A DNA stretch of 64,000 bases from Paralichthys olivaceus (Eukaryota > Chordata > Actinopteri > Pleuronectiformes > Paralichthyidae), in NCBI RefSeq assembly GCF_024713975.1, contig NC_091095.1, forward strand, positions 19,314,501 through 19,378,500. Direction: 5' to 3'. Numbering within the stretch: position 1 is the stretch's first letter; every line of letters begins with the position of its first letter. This document shows positions 36,555 to 48,240 of this stretch, piece after piece. The position numbers and the translations under genes were made by a program. Under the pieces are notes generated by a model. The model had not been told where the DNA came from. It did not search any database and was given only the letters and a program-made list of their open reading frames with translations.

Positions 36555-38719
36555 TCTTACTGCGGAGGAGTCATGTTTCATGCTCCCCCCCAGACCTGCC
36601 TGTGATCATTGCATGTCAGTCTGAGAAAACACCTCCTCTGCTCATGTGTTAAAAAGTGCACTTAATGAGAACAAGGTGAGTTCTATGCAAGTGCAAGGAT
36701 ATTCCTGCGCAAATGCTGCGTGGCTGTGCGCACTGAGGATGACCAGGGATCTTATGTTTGTTGATTATGTGTCTATAATGAATTTTTAATTGAATCTCTC
36801 CTATTTGAAATCAACAGAGAGCCACTCCTCAACTAGATCTTATAGAAAAAATATATAATATAATATAGCACTTTTCAAAAACAGCCTGTGCTTTACAAAG
36901 AAGACAAACAAAACACACAAAAGCAAAACATGAAATACATGAAGCAAGATAAAACAATATCAGTTCAAGTCAAAGACAGCAGATAGAATTATACATCTGA
37001 AAGGATAAAAGTAAAAGAAACAATCCAGTGAAAGCCAATCGGTACATGCAGAGTGGCTCTATTGTGTGGGGCTGCTGCACAATCAAAGGAAAAAGGGTTC
37101 TTGCCCCAGGTGCATGGTTCAAAAGGGTTGTATCGTCTCCTAATTAACCAGAAGTGCTCTCAGTAGAGCACAGTCCTCCACCCTTTAATTAAAACAAGCC
37201 TTATAGCTAAGGCCACATTTTGTTTCTCAGCTATTGGTAGTATCATTACATGTTTCTTGTCCTGTTTGATACAATACAGCAGCTGAAAAAGAAAAGTAAA
37301 AACAGCGCCCTGATCTGGCTCTGCACCAACATGGACTTGTACTGCATCTTTTCTTTTTTTGCATAATCCTGTTGACAAACCAAGTACAATCTCCCTCCCC
37401 CTTTAACAGCTAGGTGCACTCACACTTTGGTTGTTTGCTATAAGGTAATCATAACAAATCCAGACATATCTGTTTGAGAGAGAACACGTCTCTGCAGAGG
37501 AAACGCATCTGTGTGTGACATGCACTATGCATGTTGTGCACTCCTCTATGTAGTTGCTTATTACTATCTTGATCATATTTTCTTAAGATAACAGTGGAAT
37601 AATATGCCAAACACTTTAGACCAGGTTTTCATTGGTCAAAAGCACAAGAGCTTTCATTTGCCTCAAGATAGCAATGCATCATCATGGGAGCTCAGATGTG
37701 CATATGTGCATTTGCTGTAAAAACAAAGTTCGGTTGTGTCAGGTGTAGTGCTGTGTTGTGTTTTCCCAGTGGAGGAGAGTTGTCCATGTGAATGACCCAC
37801 CACCTGTGAAACCTCAGACAGGAATTTTCTGAAAGCTCCAAGTTCACAGGTTGTGACGTGTTTGCTGATCATTTCAGGAACAGGATAACAATCGTGACAA
37901 TTTATGGCAATTTTTAAACAGCATTTTTCCCTCTGCCATATTCCATGTCGGCAACATTGTCACCAGGAGTTTACAGGGTGCATTTGAAGGCAGCACATAA
38001 GATAATTGTTGGAGTGTCTCTATAATAACATAATAGGGCCCTCATGTCCCTCAAGTGTGTGTGTGAGTGTGTGTGTGCGTGCGTGGGTGTGTGCGTGCGT
38101 GCTTGCATGCGATGGAGAGTCACTCACTGTCCCTCTGGTTCCTTTCTCTCATATAGTAAATGTTGCCATCTTCTGGAACTACTGTGCAATTTAATCTGCA
38201 TCCTCCTCGACTAACATCATACATTTCATCTTGTTGCTTCACAGCTCTGCTTGGATTTCACTGTGCTGAATGATGCACATAAAGAGTTTGTCATGTGCTG
38301 AAGAGGAAGTTGTCTGACTTCACTTCAAATCTGAACTTAAGAGACATTTTCATGAGTGAGATCACAATAGTTTGGAGCCAATTTAGTCCAATTATGGAAC
38401 ATAAACAAGTTTTATCAAAATACCATCATCTATACCAGCTGAAATTGTGCATGAGGCAGGGTACACCCTACAGGTTGCTGGTCCATCACAAGACTTCAAA
38501 ATACCACCCAAGACAAATTGTTTTTAAAGCAGAGTATTTTTATGTCGAGGGAATCTTAGGGCACGTCACAACGACACGAAGCGGTACAAAACAGTTCATA
38601 TAGAATCACTTCTTTCTATAATTTGTACAAATTTAAACGGCACTTAGTGTGAGTGATCTCATCATTCAACAGCGGACTCTCATCTCCGTGCAGACTTCAG
38701 TGTGGTGCCCTGCAGGGCC
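36555..38719. other. Intergenic region between pcsk9 and bsnd
   Basis: No coding exon is supported. The stretch at 36860-36960 (TATAGCACTTTTCAAAAACA, then GTGCTTTACAAAG) looks like the tail of a dispersed repeat related to 57905-57950. An imperfect GT/GC run lies at 38055-38104. Confidence 0.5.
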
Positions 38720-40242
38720 TCAGACCAGGTGCAGTGTGGGACAGCTCTGACACTGGCTCATCAGTCTGCTGCTGTTCGAACCTGGTAGAGCATCAGCATG
38801 TCTAAAATTAAATCAAAAGAAGGGGGGCAGGGGGAGAGATGAAAACAGAAGTCTGGCTCCAGCATTTTGTCCTAATTTTGGTACTTTTAAATTGGAGGCA
38901 GGGTTTTGCTGATCATGCACGTCTTTATCTGGCTGCTGAGCGGTCATGAGATTCTAAACACTCACAGGAGGAGGAGCTGCTTGGTTCAGACCTCTCTTTC
39001 AACCACTGGTCGCAACAATAACTGGGGGAAATATGGAGTGGAACTAAGCTGAGTGAAATGATTTATGTAGGAAAAATAAACCAAGAATAGTTTGAGGATG
39101 TTGTGTTGACCTTTATCTCACTAAAATCATGTGTGACAAATGTGGTGGGGGCATTTTTAGGCATCTGAATCAAAGAAACATGAATGGTCCTTGTTAGGGT
39201 GGGGGTGGGTGGGTATTACTTATTCACTGTCTCTGTCTTTATATTCCAAAGTAAGAAAGCCAGTGTCCTGATCGCCCCCTGGTGGCTGGCTGCAGATGGG
39301 TCATGGAATTAACTAAAAATTCAATGTAGGTGTCAACTAGATTTTTCTCAAAGATGGTTTCTGTCATTTTAGGTCATTTTATCACGCTTTTTTAGTGAAA
39401 TGTGATTATTGACAGATTAAACTGACTCACGATTGGTCGAACATGTGAAACAGCAGGACTTTGATTCTATGGCTCCACACCATGACGATGCACAGACTCT
39501 GTCTCTAATCTACAGCACAAGATGGCGAAGTTTGAATCAGGGATATTTTGGCTTCATTTCGTGGGAGGAGATTCGTGGTCCATCTTCATAGTCAGTCTAT
39601 GGATTTAACCATCGGGACAATATTGCTTCTTTTTATTCTATTCCTCTTCTTCACTCTATTCACCTCCCTCCTCTGCTCTGTCATTACATCACCACTCATT
39701 CTCCTGTAAATTCTACAGCTGAGTATCAACAGTGTATTGGTACAGACCCCCACTCCAGACACATTACCCTGCTGCTGTCACCATATCCGCTCGCTAGATG
39801 ATGGCTGAGCTACACCACAGACAGACCACATGACGATTGAAAATTTAATGAACACCCACTTGTCTGCGGGCCATTACTTTGTGAATGTGCAACAGTACCT
39901 TTGGTCTGTTGCTTCAGCTGAAGTACAAACTAGATCCTCTGGATTTTTCTCCTGATTCTGAGCAGCCAAAGTGACCTGATAAACACACTCTCCATTAACA
40001 AATCAATTCTTGCTGGCTTGACAGCATTCACACAATTAATGCTTTTCTAACAGTGTGCAATCTACCTTGGGATAGCATTGGCACAGGCTCCACGTAGTCC
40101 CGACACACACCATGGTGACGCCCAGGACGCACATTGTGGCATAGACCTGCAGTCGCTCCTGAGTCATGATGAAGAGGCCGACCGCCACCACACACAGGCC
40201 TGCCACTATCAGCCCGTACCGATACGGTTTCCCCTCTACCAT
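38720..40242 (-). CDS. bsnd: bsnd, barttin (ClC-K chloride channel beta subunit); exon 1 firm, exons 2-3 inferred
   Basis: Barttin is the obligate accessory subunit of ClC-K chloride channels in kidney and inner ear epithelia. Exon 1 (40066-40242) encodes 59 residues starting [10 protein letters not shown]. It has two membrane spans and ends in WSLCQCYPK, which aligns without gaps to human barttin 1-59. Arg8, Gly10 and the palmitoylated Cys54 and Cys56 are kept; the disease position Gly47 is Val. Two further exons fit by splice sites and phase: 39899-39975 ([10 protein letters not shown] onward) after a 90-bp intron, and 38720-38801 ([10 protein letters not shown] onward) behind a strong pyrimidine tract, ending in TGA. 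That gives 111 residues against 320 in human, without the acidic tail or PY motif. Confidence is about 0.9 for exon 1, 0.45 for exon 2 and 0.3 for exon 3. Confidence 0.7.
39240..39320. repeat. Repeat fragment with CGCCCCCTGGTGGCTGGCTG
   Basis: The 20-base word recurs, one base shorter, at 43142-43160, followed in both cases by a related GGTCAT word. The flanks (38850-39620) also resemble the region 43120-43460, suggesting two copies of one dispersed repeat. Confidence 0.5.
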
Positions 40243-41279
40243 CCCTGCAAGCACCTGCTGGCTGAAGCTACAGTGAGAAAAGATGTGGTGTTGTTGTGTC
40301 AGGACTTGAAGGTGGAGGGCGGAGAAAGTGCAGCCAGGTTCCACTCTGCTGCTTATTACAGCCTGCAGACAGCTGGGTCAGGTCAGGTATAAAATTGCAG
40401 GTAGGTGTGTTTACCTTAAAGGTCACCTTGCCTCGAGCTGCAGGGAAAAAGGAGACTCGCAACTCAGCTTCTGCACAGCACTGAGTTAGTGTTTGTTCGG
40501 TTTGGGATTATTTTTTAAATAAGATGGCGTTTCCCTTCCCCACATCGCTTCTCCCTTAAATATAAACAACCCATCCAATCCACCATCCTTATTTCTAAGG
40601 GCAACACCACCCAAAGAGAGCTCCAGTCATTATCTCAAGTTTATAGAACATCACAACACTTAACAGTGGACATACTGGTAACAAAGCAGAGAGATAAATA
40701 AAACTGTACTGTTAACATTCTGCTGTCACTGGTTAAGGCACTTTGCGTTGGAGTAAGCTGTCAATGAATCTTGCGCAGCGTTATGACAGGAAAGAGTGCA
40801 GATACGAAGAGGAGCCTTTGAGTTAAGAGCTTGTGTTAGAAGAGGAGTGCTGTGCAGCCACAGTAGTAGATCACATAAGTTCAAGCAGGCAAAAACCAAT
40901 CATAATTAGGTGTCTACAGGAGGCTCACAGCCAATCTGTTGACAAGCCTCTCTTGAGTTTGTGAAAGCTACATGATGCTGGTCAGAAGACGGACCCTTAG
41001 CGCAGAGTGAAGCTGTAGTGATCATTTCAACTCTTTTCACTAACAATCACAGAAACACACATGTAGTTGACATGGAGGCCACACTGTGGTTCAGTTTGTA
41101 CGTCTTTAACCAGCTGCAGTCTCTTCTTGCTCCGTGGCTTGTGCTTGGGATCAGCGTGGCTGTTTTAAGGCACAAGAGGCCCGTTGCAGCGAGTTCACCG
41201 ATAGCACCGAGTGTTGGTTAAAGGTTCTCACTGAGAAGACAGAAGGCACTGGCACAAGGTAAAGATGTCCGACCAGAGG
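40243..41279. other. Region between bsnd and the first tmem61-like gene
   Basis: This is about 1 kb that should hold the bsnd promoter and the 3' UTR of the upstream gene. No coding exon or clear promoter motif is recognised. An AATAAA at about 40695 is on the plus strand and has no gene to serve. Confidence 0.4.
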
Positions 41280-44109
41280 TTACAGCTGCTCGCTTTGCTC
41301 CTGGCTTTTCATCACTGTGTCGTAGGACGGAGGCGGCTCCATGGTCCAGGGTGGTGGGGTGGATGGGAGGGAGGGTTCAGGCTCCGGTCTATGTCTGACA
41401 GAGTCCGCTGACATCTCCCGACGAATCCGATCCAACCTCCTGATGAGAGAAGGAAAGGGAAGCAAAGAGAAGTTACGAACCTCCAACCAACTTCAATTGA
41501 CGGTAAAGATCATTTCATCACCTACTTTTAAACTGACAATCAGCTCCCCTCGGTGATGTGCTTACACTTCAACACATTTCAGTCATTACAGTCTACTTTA
41601 CCCCTAAACCTTCACTAACACCTCAGCCAATAATCAGTTTATTACAATATCTGACCTGTAAGTTAGAACTCAAATGTTCAACTCATTTCAGCTACCACAC
41701 TTTAACTTACTTCATATCCTTTCATCTCTTTTCACCTAAACTGATTACAGACTCCTTTTTGTGATGAAATTTCATCTAATACTTCAACTCTTTTCAATTT
41801 TTACACTTTATTAACCACACTTAAGCTTATAACTCATTAAGACTGTGGGAGACCCAGGGACACACACATCCTCACCTCTTTCTTAATTTTGTTCACTATG
41901 TAAACATTTGAAGTCAAGTCATACATGGCCTCTGTTTGTTCTTCTCTTTAACCCACCCCCCCCACACTTTTTCTTACATACCCACTACACCCCCCCCCCC
42001 CCCTCAAAAAAAAGTTTTACTTCCAAACCTGTTGTTTATTCGTTCAGTGATTCAAACTTATTTCCAATGGAAAATTGAAATAGTTGACTAATCACAACAA
42101 AGCAGACAGGATAAAAAATAGAGACACCATCTTCCTACCTAGCTAGCTACCAATCTACTTTTATGAGAAATAGAAGAGAAGAAATTATGACAAGTGTTTA
42201 CTGTTTTTAACACTGGCACATCCTTAAAAGTCCACATTCAGAAATAACTACATAGATATTAATTTTTTCCACCTGAAAATCAACTTCTCTTAGCAACTGA
42301 TTGATGCAGTGATATGTGAATATAGTGAAGAACAATTAAATGGATGGAACCAGGCTGCTTCCACTTCGGCTCACATTGGTGCTTCCTTATTTCTTTCCTC
42401 CATCCTTCCTGCATTTTAAAACACTTATCGGACAATCTCCCTTCAGCTGCTCCTTCTTTCACAAATACCGCTGAAGGTGCATTCTCCAGTTTGCATGTTT
42501 TATTTTCCCAGTGGGGATTTTATTTCATCATTCTAATGCCTAAAAAAACAAACATTTAAATGGTTTGTCCACTTTCTGAGTCTCAACTTTAAAAGATAGC
42601 TTCGTGTTGAAAGTACTGTCAGCTCAGTGTGTGGAGGTAGAAAGGCCCGTGATGGAAACAGTGCTCCTGGCAGCTCTCTCCCACAGGCCGGAACAATGAG
42701 CAGAGCGCGTCTTGTCGAAATTCGCAGGCTATCGCAGATCGCCTAAGACAATGCCAGGGGGAGTCTGTCAGCCACATGCACATGTCTGCGGTTTTCTCCA
42801 TGACCTACTTCTATAATCAGACCATAATCACAGAATCTGCTGCTCTCCGATTCTTAGTGTCACAGTGTTTTCAAGTTGCTGGAGCCTTTTCTCTGTTCTT
42901 TGTCAAACTTGGCTTTCAGCCCAGCACATGACAGTGTGTCCTAGAGATCTGTTCAACAACAACAGTGTTTGTCAGTTCTGCACCCAGGATGGTGAGCTCT
43001 GTAATTTGTCTGTATGTGTGTCTATTTATCTTTAAAAACACAGGTGAAGCTGGAAGTTACTCACTTTGAATGTTAAAATAACAACTGTATATATATTGGA
43101 CAAGACTGCCCAAAAGCAAACCCAAAGCATCTTACTGTAATTGCCCCCTGGTGGCTGGCTGAAGTATAGGTCATATACCCCACCTTATTTGCTATTGACA
43201 TTTTATCTTCCTGATGTATGTCTAACTACAGTTTAGTTTTAATTAGTTGCTCAAAGTTATATAAATGGGGTGAACTGTCAGGATTAAAAGCAAAGACTGA
43301 CTGATTTTGATGACACTGATACTGCAGCTCCATCCCCGGATTGGTACAACACAGTCAATGTGAGAAGGCAGTCTAACCCTAACCCTCTGATCCAAAATTA
43401 GTTTGATAACCATGAAAAATATTTTAAAAGTCTGCTGTCTGAAGCAAAAACCTTTTCCAAATGTTTTCATGCCCCCTCTTGTGATGAATTGTAATACCTT
43501 AATTTCATATCTAGCATCAAAACTTTAACTTTAACTTCAAACTTTGGTTTTACCACCAAATCCCTTTAAAACTTTAAATTACTTATTACTTACTTTTTTA
43601 TTGTTTCCTTTTCGTAGCTTTTTACATGTTTCCAACTGTTTGTCTTTTATACCCCACCACGCACCTTTCTGTCTCTCTGATTATCCTGTGACTTCACTGA
43701 GGGCCACTGACCCCAGGTTGAGGACCTCTGTCACCCCACACACGTTTTAAATATAGTAATCATTCATTAAACGTCTTATGAGATCACGCATCTAAAGCCC
43801 TGCCAATAGTCTAATGTAACACAGTGAACACTGAGTGGACCACCTCTGTATAGCCAGAGCCTGCGGAGGGCTGAAGCGTGTGCCTGTGCGGGGGTGAAGG
43901 AGGAAGTGTCCGGGCACCGCCACCTGGATGTTCTTCATGGCCATGCAGAGCATACTGACCAGCAGGCCCAGACCCCCCAGACCCAGGAAGACCCCGACCA
44001 CGAAGAACGGGGCTGACTGAAAGGGCAGAGCCACGCCCAGGACCAAGACCCCCCCGGCAGTCATGAGAAAAACGCCCAGAAACAGCAGCATCCCCTTGGG
44101 GTGCGGCAT
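41280..44109 (-). CDS. tmem61-like gene 1: small two-pass membrane protein with PPxY motif (2 coding exons)
   Basis: Exon 1 is 43844-44109 and exon 2 is 41280-41439, joined AG/G: 426 nt, 141 residues. The ATG at 44107-44109 is the first in frame; the upstream open frame has only GTG. Residues about 7-28 and 33-57 are hydrophobic spans with many Gly (GGVLVLG, GVFLGLGGLG). A basic juxtamembrane loop (RRLDRIRRE) precedes a Pro-rich tail with PPPSYDTV, a PPxY motif of the kind bound by WW domains of NEDD4-type ligases. Its place between bsnd and dhcr24 is that of mammalian TMEM61, which also has two spans and a PPPSY motif. Same design and splice phase as the next gene, so they are tandem duplicates. 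Function is not known. Confidence 0.75.
41440..43843 (-). other. Single coding intron of tmem61-like gene 1
   Basis: It contains low-complexity CT/AC-rich sequence (41520-41840), a poly-C run at 41987-42003 and a repeat fragment at 43120-43460. I see no further exon. Confidence 0.6.
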
Positions 44110-44320
44110 CTCCTCCGGCTGCACCTACACCTCAGCGGCGGTCTGCGGGGGAGAGAGGAGCGAGACACAGCATCCAGGAGGAGGGAGGAGGTGAGATGGA
44201 GGAACAGATGTGACTCCTGGACGAATGCAACATGTTTACAGACATCTGTACCTGAGAGGAAGTGAGGAGCTGATCAGAGGAAAACTTCTTCATCTCTCTT
44301 CTCGTTCCCATCAACTTGAG
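44109..44320 (-). promoter_or_regulatory. Spliced leader and 25-codon upstream ORF of tmem61-like gene 1
   Basis: A donor after 44252 (CTCTCAG|GTACAG) and an acceptor before 44142 (CTCTCCCCCGCAG|AC) define a 109-bp intron in the leader. An upstream ATG at 44309-44311 opens MGTRREMKKF and stays open exactly across this splice. It stops in TAG at 44125-44127, 15 bases before the main ATG. CG-rich sequence at 44390-44460 may be the promoter. Confidence 0.45.
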
Positions 44321-44499
44321 CTCCCGTCGCGATGCTGCTTCCTGGAGGAGATGAAGGAGTAGAAACTCCGGGGAGCAGGGACAGCCTCACACCCTGATCG
44401 CTGCCGCCGCCTCCCCTCGCTCATGATCCGCCGCCCCGCCGCCGCGTCGTCCGCGCTGATTCTTCTTCGTCGGTTTTTTTGTATTTTTTTTAAGGGCGG

Positions 44500-47400
44500 T
44501 TGGCAGCCAGTGTAATCGGTGCATTACCGCCACCTTCTGCTCCGGAGTGTGGACCAGAGAATATACCAATGAATTCAGTCCGTATGGAAGTGTATTACAT
44601 TCACTGAGAGAAAAACAAAAAAACAAGAACTCTGTTCTTCTCAATTAAAGGGATAGTTCACCAAAAGGAAAATGTACTTATTATCCACTCACCACTATGC
44701 TGATGGAGCGGCGGATGAAGTGTTTGAGTCCAGAAAACACTTCTGGAGTTTCAGGGGGAAACAGTTGAATCCAATACAGTTGAAGTAAATAGCAACCAAT
44801 TTGTCACATATTCATATATTCTTCATGAGATGCCTCCATACTGCTCCTGTGGTGTCATCCAAGTGTCTGGAAGCCATTGAAGACATTGAACTTTGACTTG
44901 AAACAGCGTCATTTGCACCATGTTTTTAGCCTAAATGTCATCTGATATTCTACTGCTGCAGTTTCTGTGAGAACTTATGAGTATTGTGATAGCTGCAGTG
45001 ACTAGGAGAAGGAAAACAGTGGACATTCAGGCATTAAGGCTTTTTATTTAATTGTATTATTAAAAATTAGGGTACCATGAGTCCAAATTGAACCAGATTC
45101 CAGACTGCACTGCCCTGAGCCGTGAACAATACACTAACTGTGACGCTGATAAGCTGAATGGTTTGTAGGATATGTACTCCACATACAGAGAGACAGTCAA
45201 ATGTTTTAGTAAGTAGGTAGGTGAACAGGAGAAGCAGTTCAATGACTGACTGAAGTCTTCACAAATCTATTTTCACAAACCCACATGATGTCCTCACTTT
45301 CTGAGGGCCTCAGATGTTCTTTAGCCTCTTTGACTCGCAAGATTTGTGGAAAGAATATAAAAGTTGTATAAAGTTTATGATCTGTGTTGAACGTCAGGAA
45401 TGGGTTGATTTGGTGTGTGAAACATGATCAGCATTTTAGAACCACTTCAGCTTTTAATTTGATTCAATCACGTCATCATTAAACATTACATCATGTATGT
45501 CAAGTGACGCTACAACAATTAATCGATCATTCATTTACAGCTTAATTCATCGCTAACTATTTTGATAATCGATTAATCAGTTAATGTTTTTTTATAAAAA
45601 AATAAAATAAAATAAAATTCTCTTATTTCAGCTTCTTAAATGTGAATACATTATGTTTTTTCTGCTCGCTCTAATGATGGTAAAGTCATATCTTGTTTGT
45701 GAACATACATTTGAGGAGGCAAACAACTTTATTGATTTATTGATATTGAACCCTAATTACATGGAAGAGTGTCAAAATGCTGCCTTCACAGCATTATGGT
45801 TAAAGAAGGTTTAGAGTCTTGATATTTAAGGAGGAAATCTTTTTACACTTTTTGATAGTTATGTAAAATCCCAACAATATTCATGAAGATGAAGTGACAT
45901 GATTGAAACCACCAGTACAGATACCAAAAGCACCTTGTGGTAGATTCAAAAATATTCTGTACAGTGTCATATTGAAACCAGAGACACAGTCTTTTTCTGG
46001 CTCCACCATTTTGTCAAGATGATTAATGCATCATTTATTCACATTTTCCAAAACTCCAGCCCACTTTAGGCTGTAATTTGTGTTGCTACTTCGTTACACT
46101 CCAGCAATGAATTGTAGCCTCAAATCACTGTGCAGATGTTTGACAATGAGGATGTGATATTAATCTTGTTCAGATTTTGCTGGTTAAAATATTTTGTCCT
46201 TCATCGCTGTTAAATTAAATAAAGTTCAAAAGATTTTCCCTTGATTTAGTTTTTTTCCCAGGAATAAAGCAAGTGTGTGCGTGTGCGTGCACGCGTGCTG
46301 ATCACAACAGTGTGTTTGTGGTCATCTACATTACAGTGTTGTGCAGAATCTTATTGTAGAGGTCTTGAAACCTCTTCTTCCTCTGGACCAAAAAATCAAT
46401 ACAGTAAATCTGTGATGTCTGCCTATAACATGTACTGTGCATTGTTATATTATTTTTTAATGAGCCTTATCCGCTTCATTTTTTAATTGTTAATAATAAA
46501 TGACAAACAATCTAATGCCTGAGAGTAGGTCAGGAAAAAAAATATTAAGGATTATGCATTTTCTACATAAAAAAGTTCTGTTAATATAAATTGTTAACTT
46601 TAAGTTGAAGAAAGTTTATTCATTTGTATGTTCCCATTAAAGTACTGAAGTTTATTTTCAAGTTTATTTCATAGTGTTTATTGCATCATCTTTATTTCTT
46701 TAATTATTCATGATTATTGGTTTGTTGCATTGTGTTACATTTATACAACGCAGGTTTTTGAGTTTTACATTTTGACTTCCTTGTTGGCCTATTCATGCCA
46801 TGTTGGGAGTTTGGCTTTTTTTAACAACTTCCACGTTTGACTTTTCACATCTGATTATAGATCCGGACATGAATTAATAGAGGGTTTTGACCACCTCTCT
46901 AATGTTCAAAGTTAAAGACGCCCACCAGCACCTGAATGTCTCATGCCAAGTTTTTTATGTGACTTTAATGTGACAAATGACCTTTCCCAAACAATTTGAA
47001 GATCTCTGCAATTTCTTTTGCAAATTGCATTGACACGTATGGTTATCAACTGGAGTCTGGAAAGATAGAAAAACAATTAAAGATGTACAAAACAGGAAAA
47101 CTACTGGTGTGATGGTTTAAAAGAGTAACATTCTAAAGTTACAATAGGTTAAGTTGAGAGACTAATAGCTTGGAGTGAGCAGTGGAAAAACACATGGTCA
47201 GATGAGTCATATAGTTCCCCTGCTTTCAACTGATGAGTACATGTGTGGCGCTCAAACTGAAAGACCTCCACAGGCTGGGTGTGCTGCCTAAAATGGATTT
47301 CCACACGAGTCCTGTGTTGGAGCATTACTTTTTTTTTTTCACTGACATTTTTGCCTTTCCCACTGGATTCCCAATGATCACAGGATATAGACTGGAAATA

Positions 47401-48240
47401 GAGAAAACTATCTGCAGCCAATTAAAGCCGAGATTTCTTCTGTGCTCCTTTTACCATGGGAACTGATCCCAATACTCATGTAAATATGGTAAATTCACAT
47501 AATCTTAACTTCTGCTGGTTTTCAAGCTCCATGTGAAACCACAAATTTTCTTTAAAACTCAGGTTTGTATGGGTGTCAGAGTTTTTGTAAAGCCCTTTGG
47601 TTACTGCACTAAACAAGCATGTATGACAAAAGAGATCATTAAATATAACAGAGCGGATGTTTTATACACAAACCATAGCGACATTTAAACAGCTTTTACG
47701 CTTGATGAAGGTAACTGTGTCACCTAGCAACTATTCTGCCGAGCAAATAAAATCATTTTACGTTAGGGTTGTGCAATTCCATAGGTGGGCGTGCCATGTC
47801 ATCCAGCTCTCAGTCAGGCTCCACCCCTCTGCTCCCCAAGCATGGTTGCTGCAAATTATTAACCCTCTAACCCCGACCCTGTAGAATGAGCTGGTCTCAA
47901 CCAAACTTGTAACAAGTTGTGCATGATGTTTAAAACACTTGTATAATTTTCTTCAAGATGCAGCAGATCTGTGGCTCAGTAACCAAACACTTTATTGAGA
48001 CACATTTTTTGGTGGGATCCATCTTTATTTTTACAATATATTTGAATATTTGGTAACACCTGCATTGTCATAACAGAAATCATGCTAGGACCCAAGAAAG
48101 AAGCATGCTCCAACTGTTTGAATACGTTTGTTGTGGTCAAAAGACAGTTTCCGTAGAGTCTGAGTGATCTCAGTCGCTGGTTCATTCATCTTTTGTTCTG
48201 ATGAGCAGAGTGCTGCATGGGGCGTCCACGTTATCCAGCA
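44500..48240. other. Intergenic region between the two tmem61-like genes
   Basis: No gene is supported. A repeat at 45505-45660 has paired CGATTAATC words and TATTTTGATAATCGATTAATC, typical of a common fish dispersed repeat. AATAAA on the minus strand at 47991-47996 probably ends the transcript of tmem61-like gene 2, about 245 bp after its stop. A GT/GC mixture lies at 46274-46298. Confidence 0.5.

Noticed and set aside
39620-39720. A basic 37-codon frame with an acceptor, considered as a bsnd exon
   Set aside because: The product is Lys/Arg-rich and unlike any barttin tail; the 38720-38801 alternative has a better acceptor and a fitting phase.
43374-43388. Telomere-like CTAACCCTAACCC
   Set aside because: Only two units; expected by chance and within a dispersed repeat.
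44110-44124. An earlier start for tmem61-like gene 1
   Set aside because: The in-frame codon at 44124 is GTG preceded by a stop; the ATG at 44109 is the first real start.
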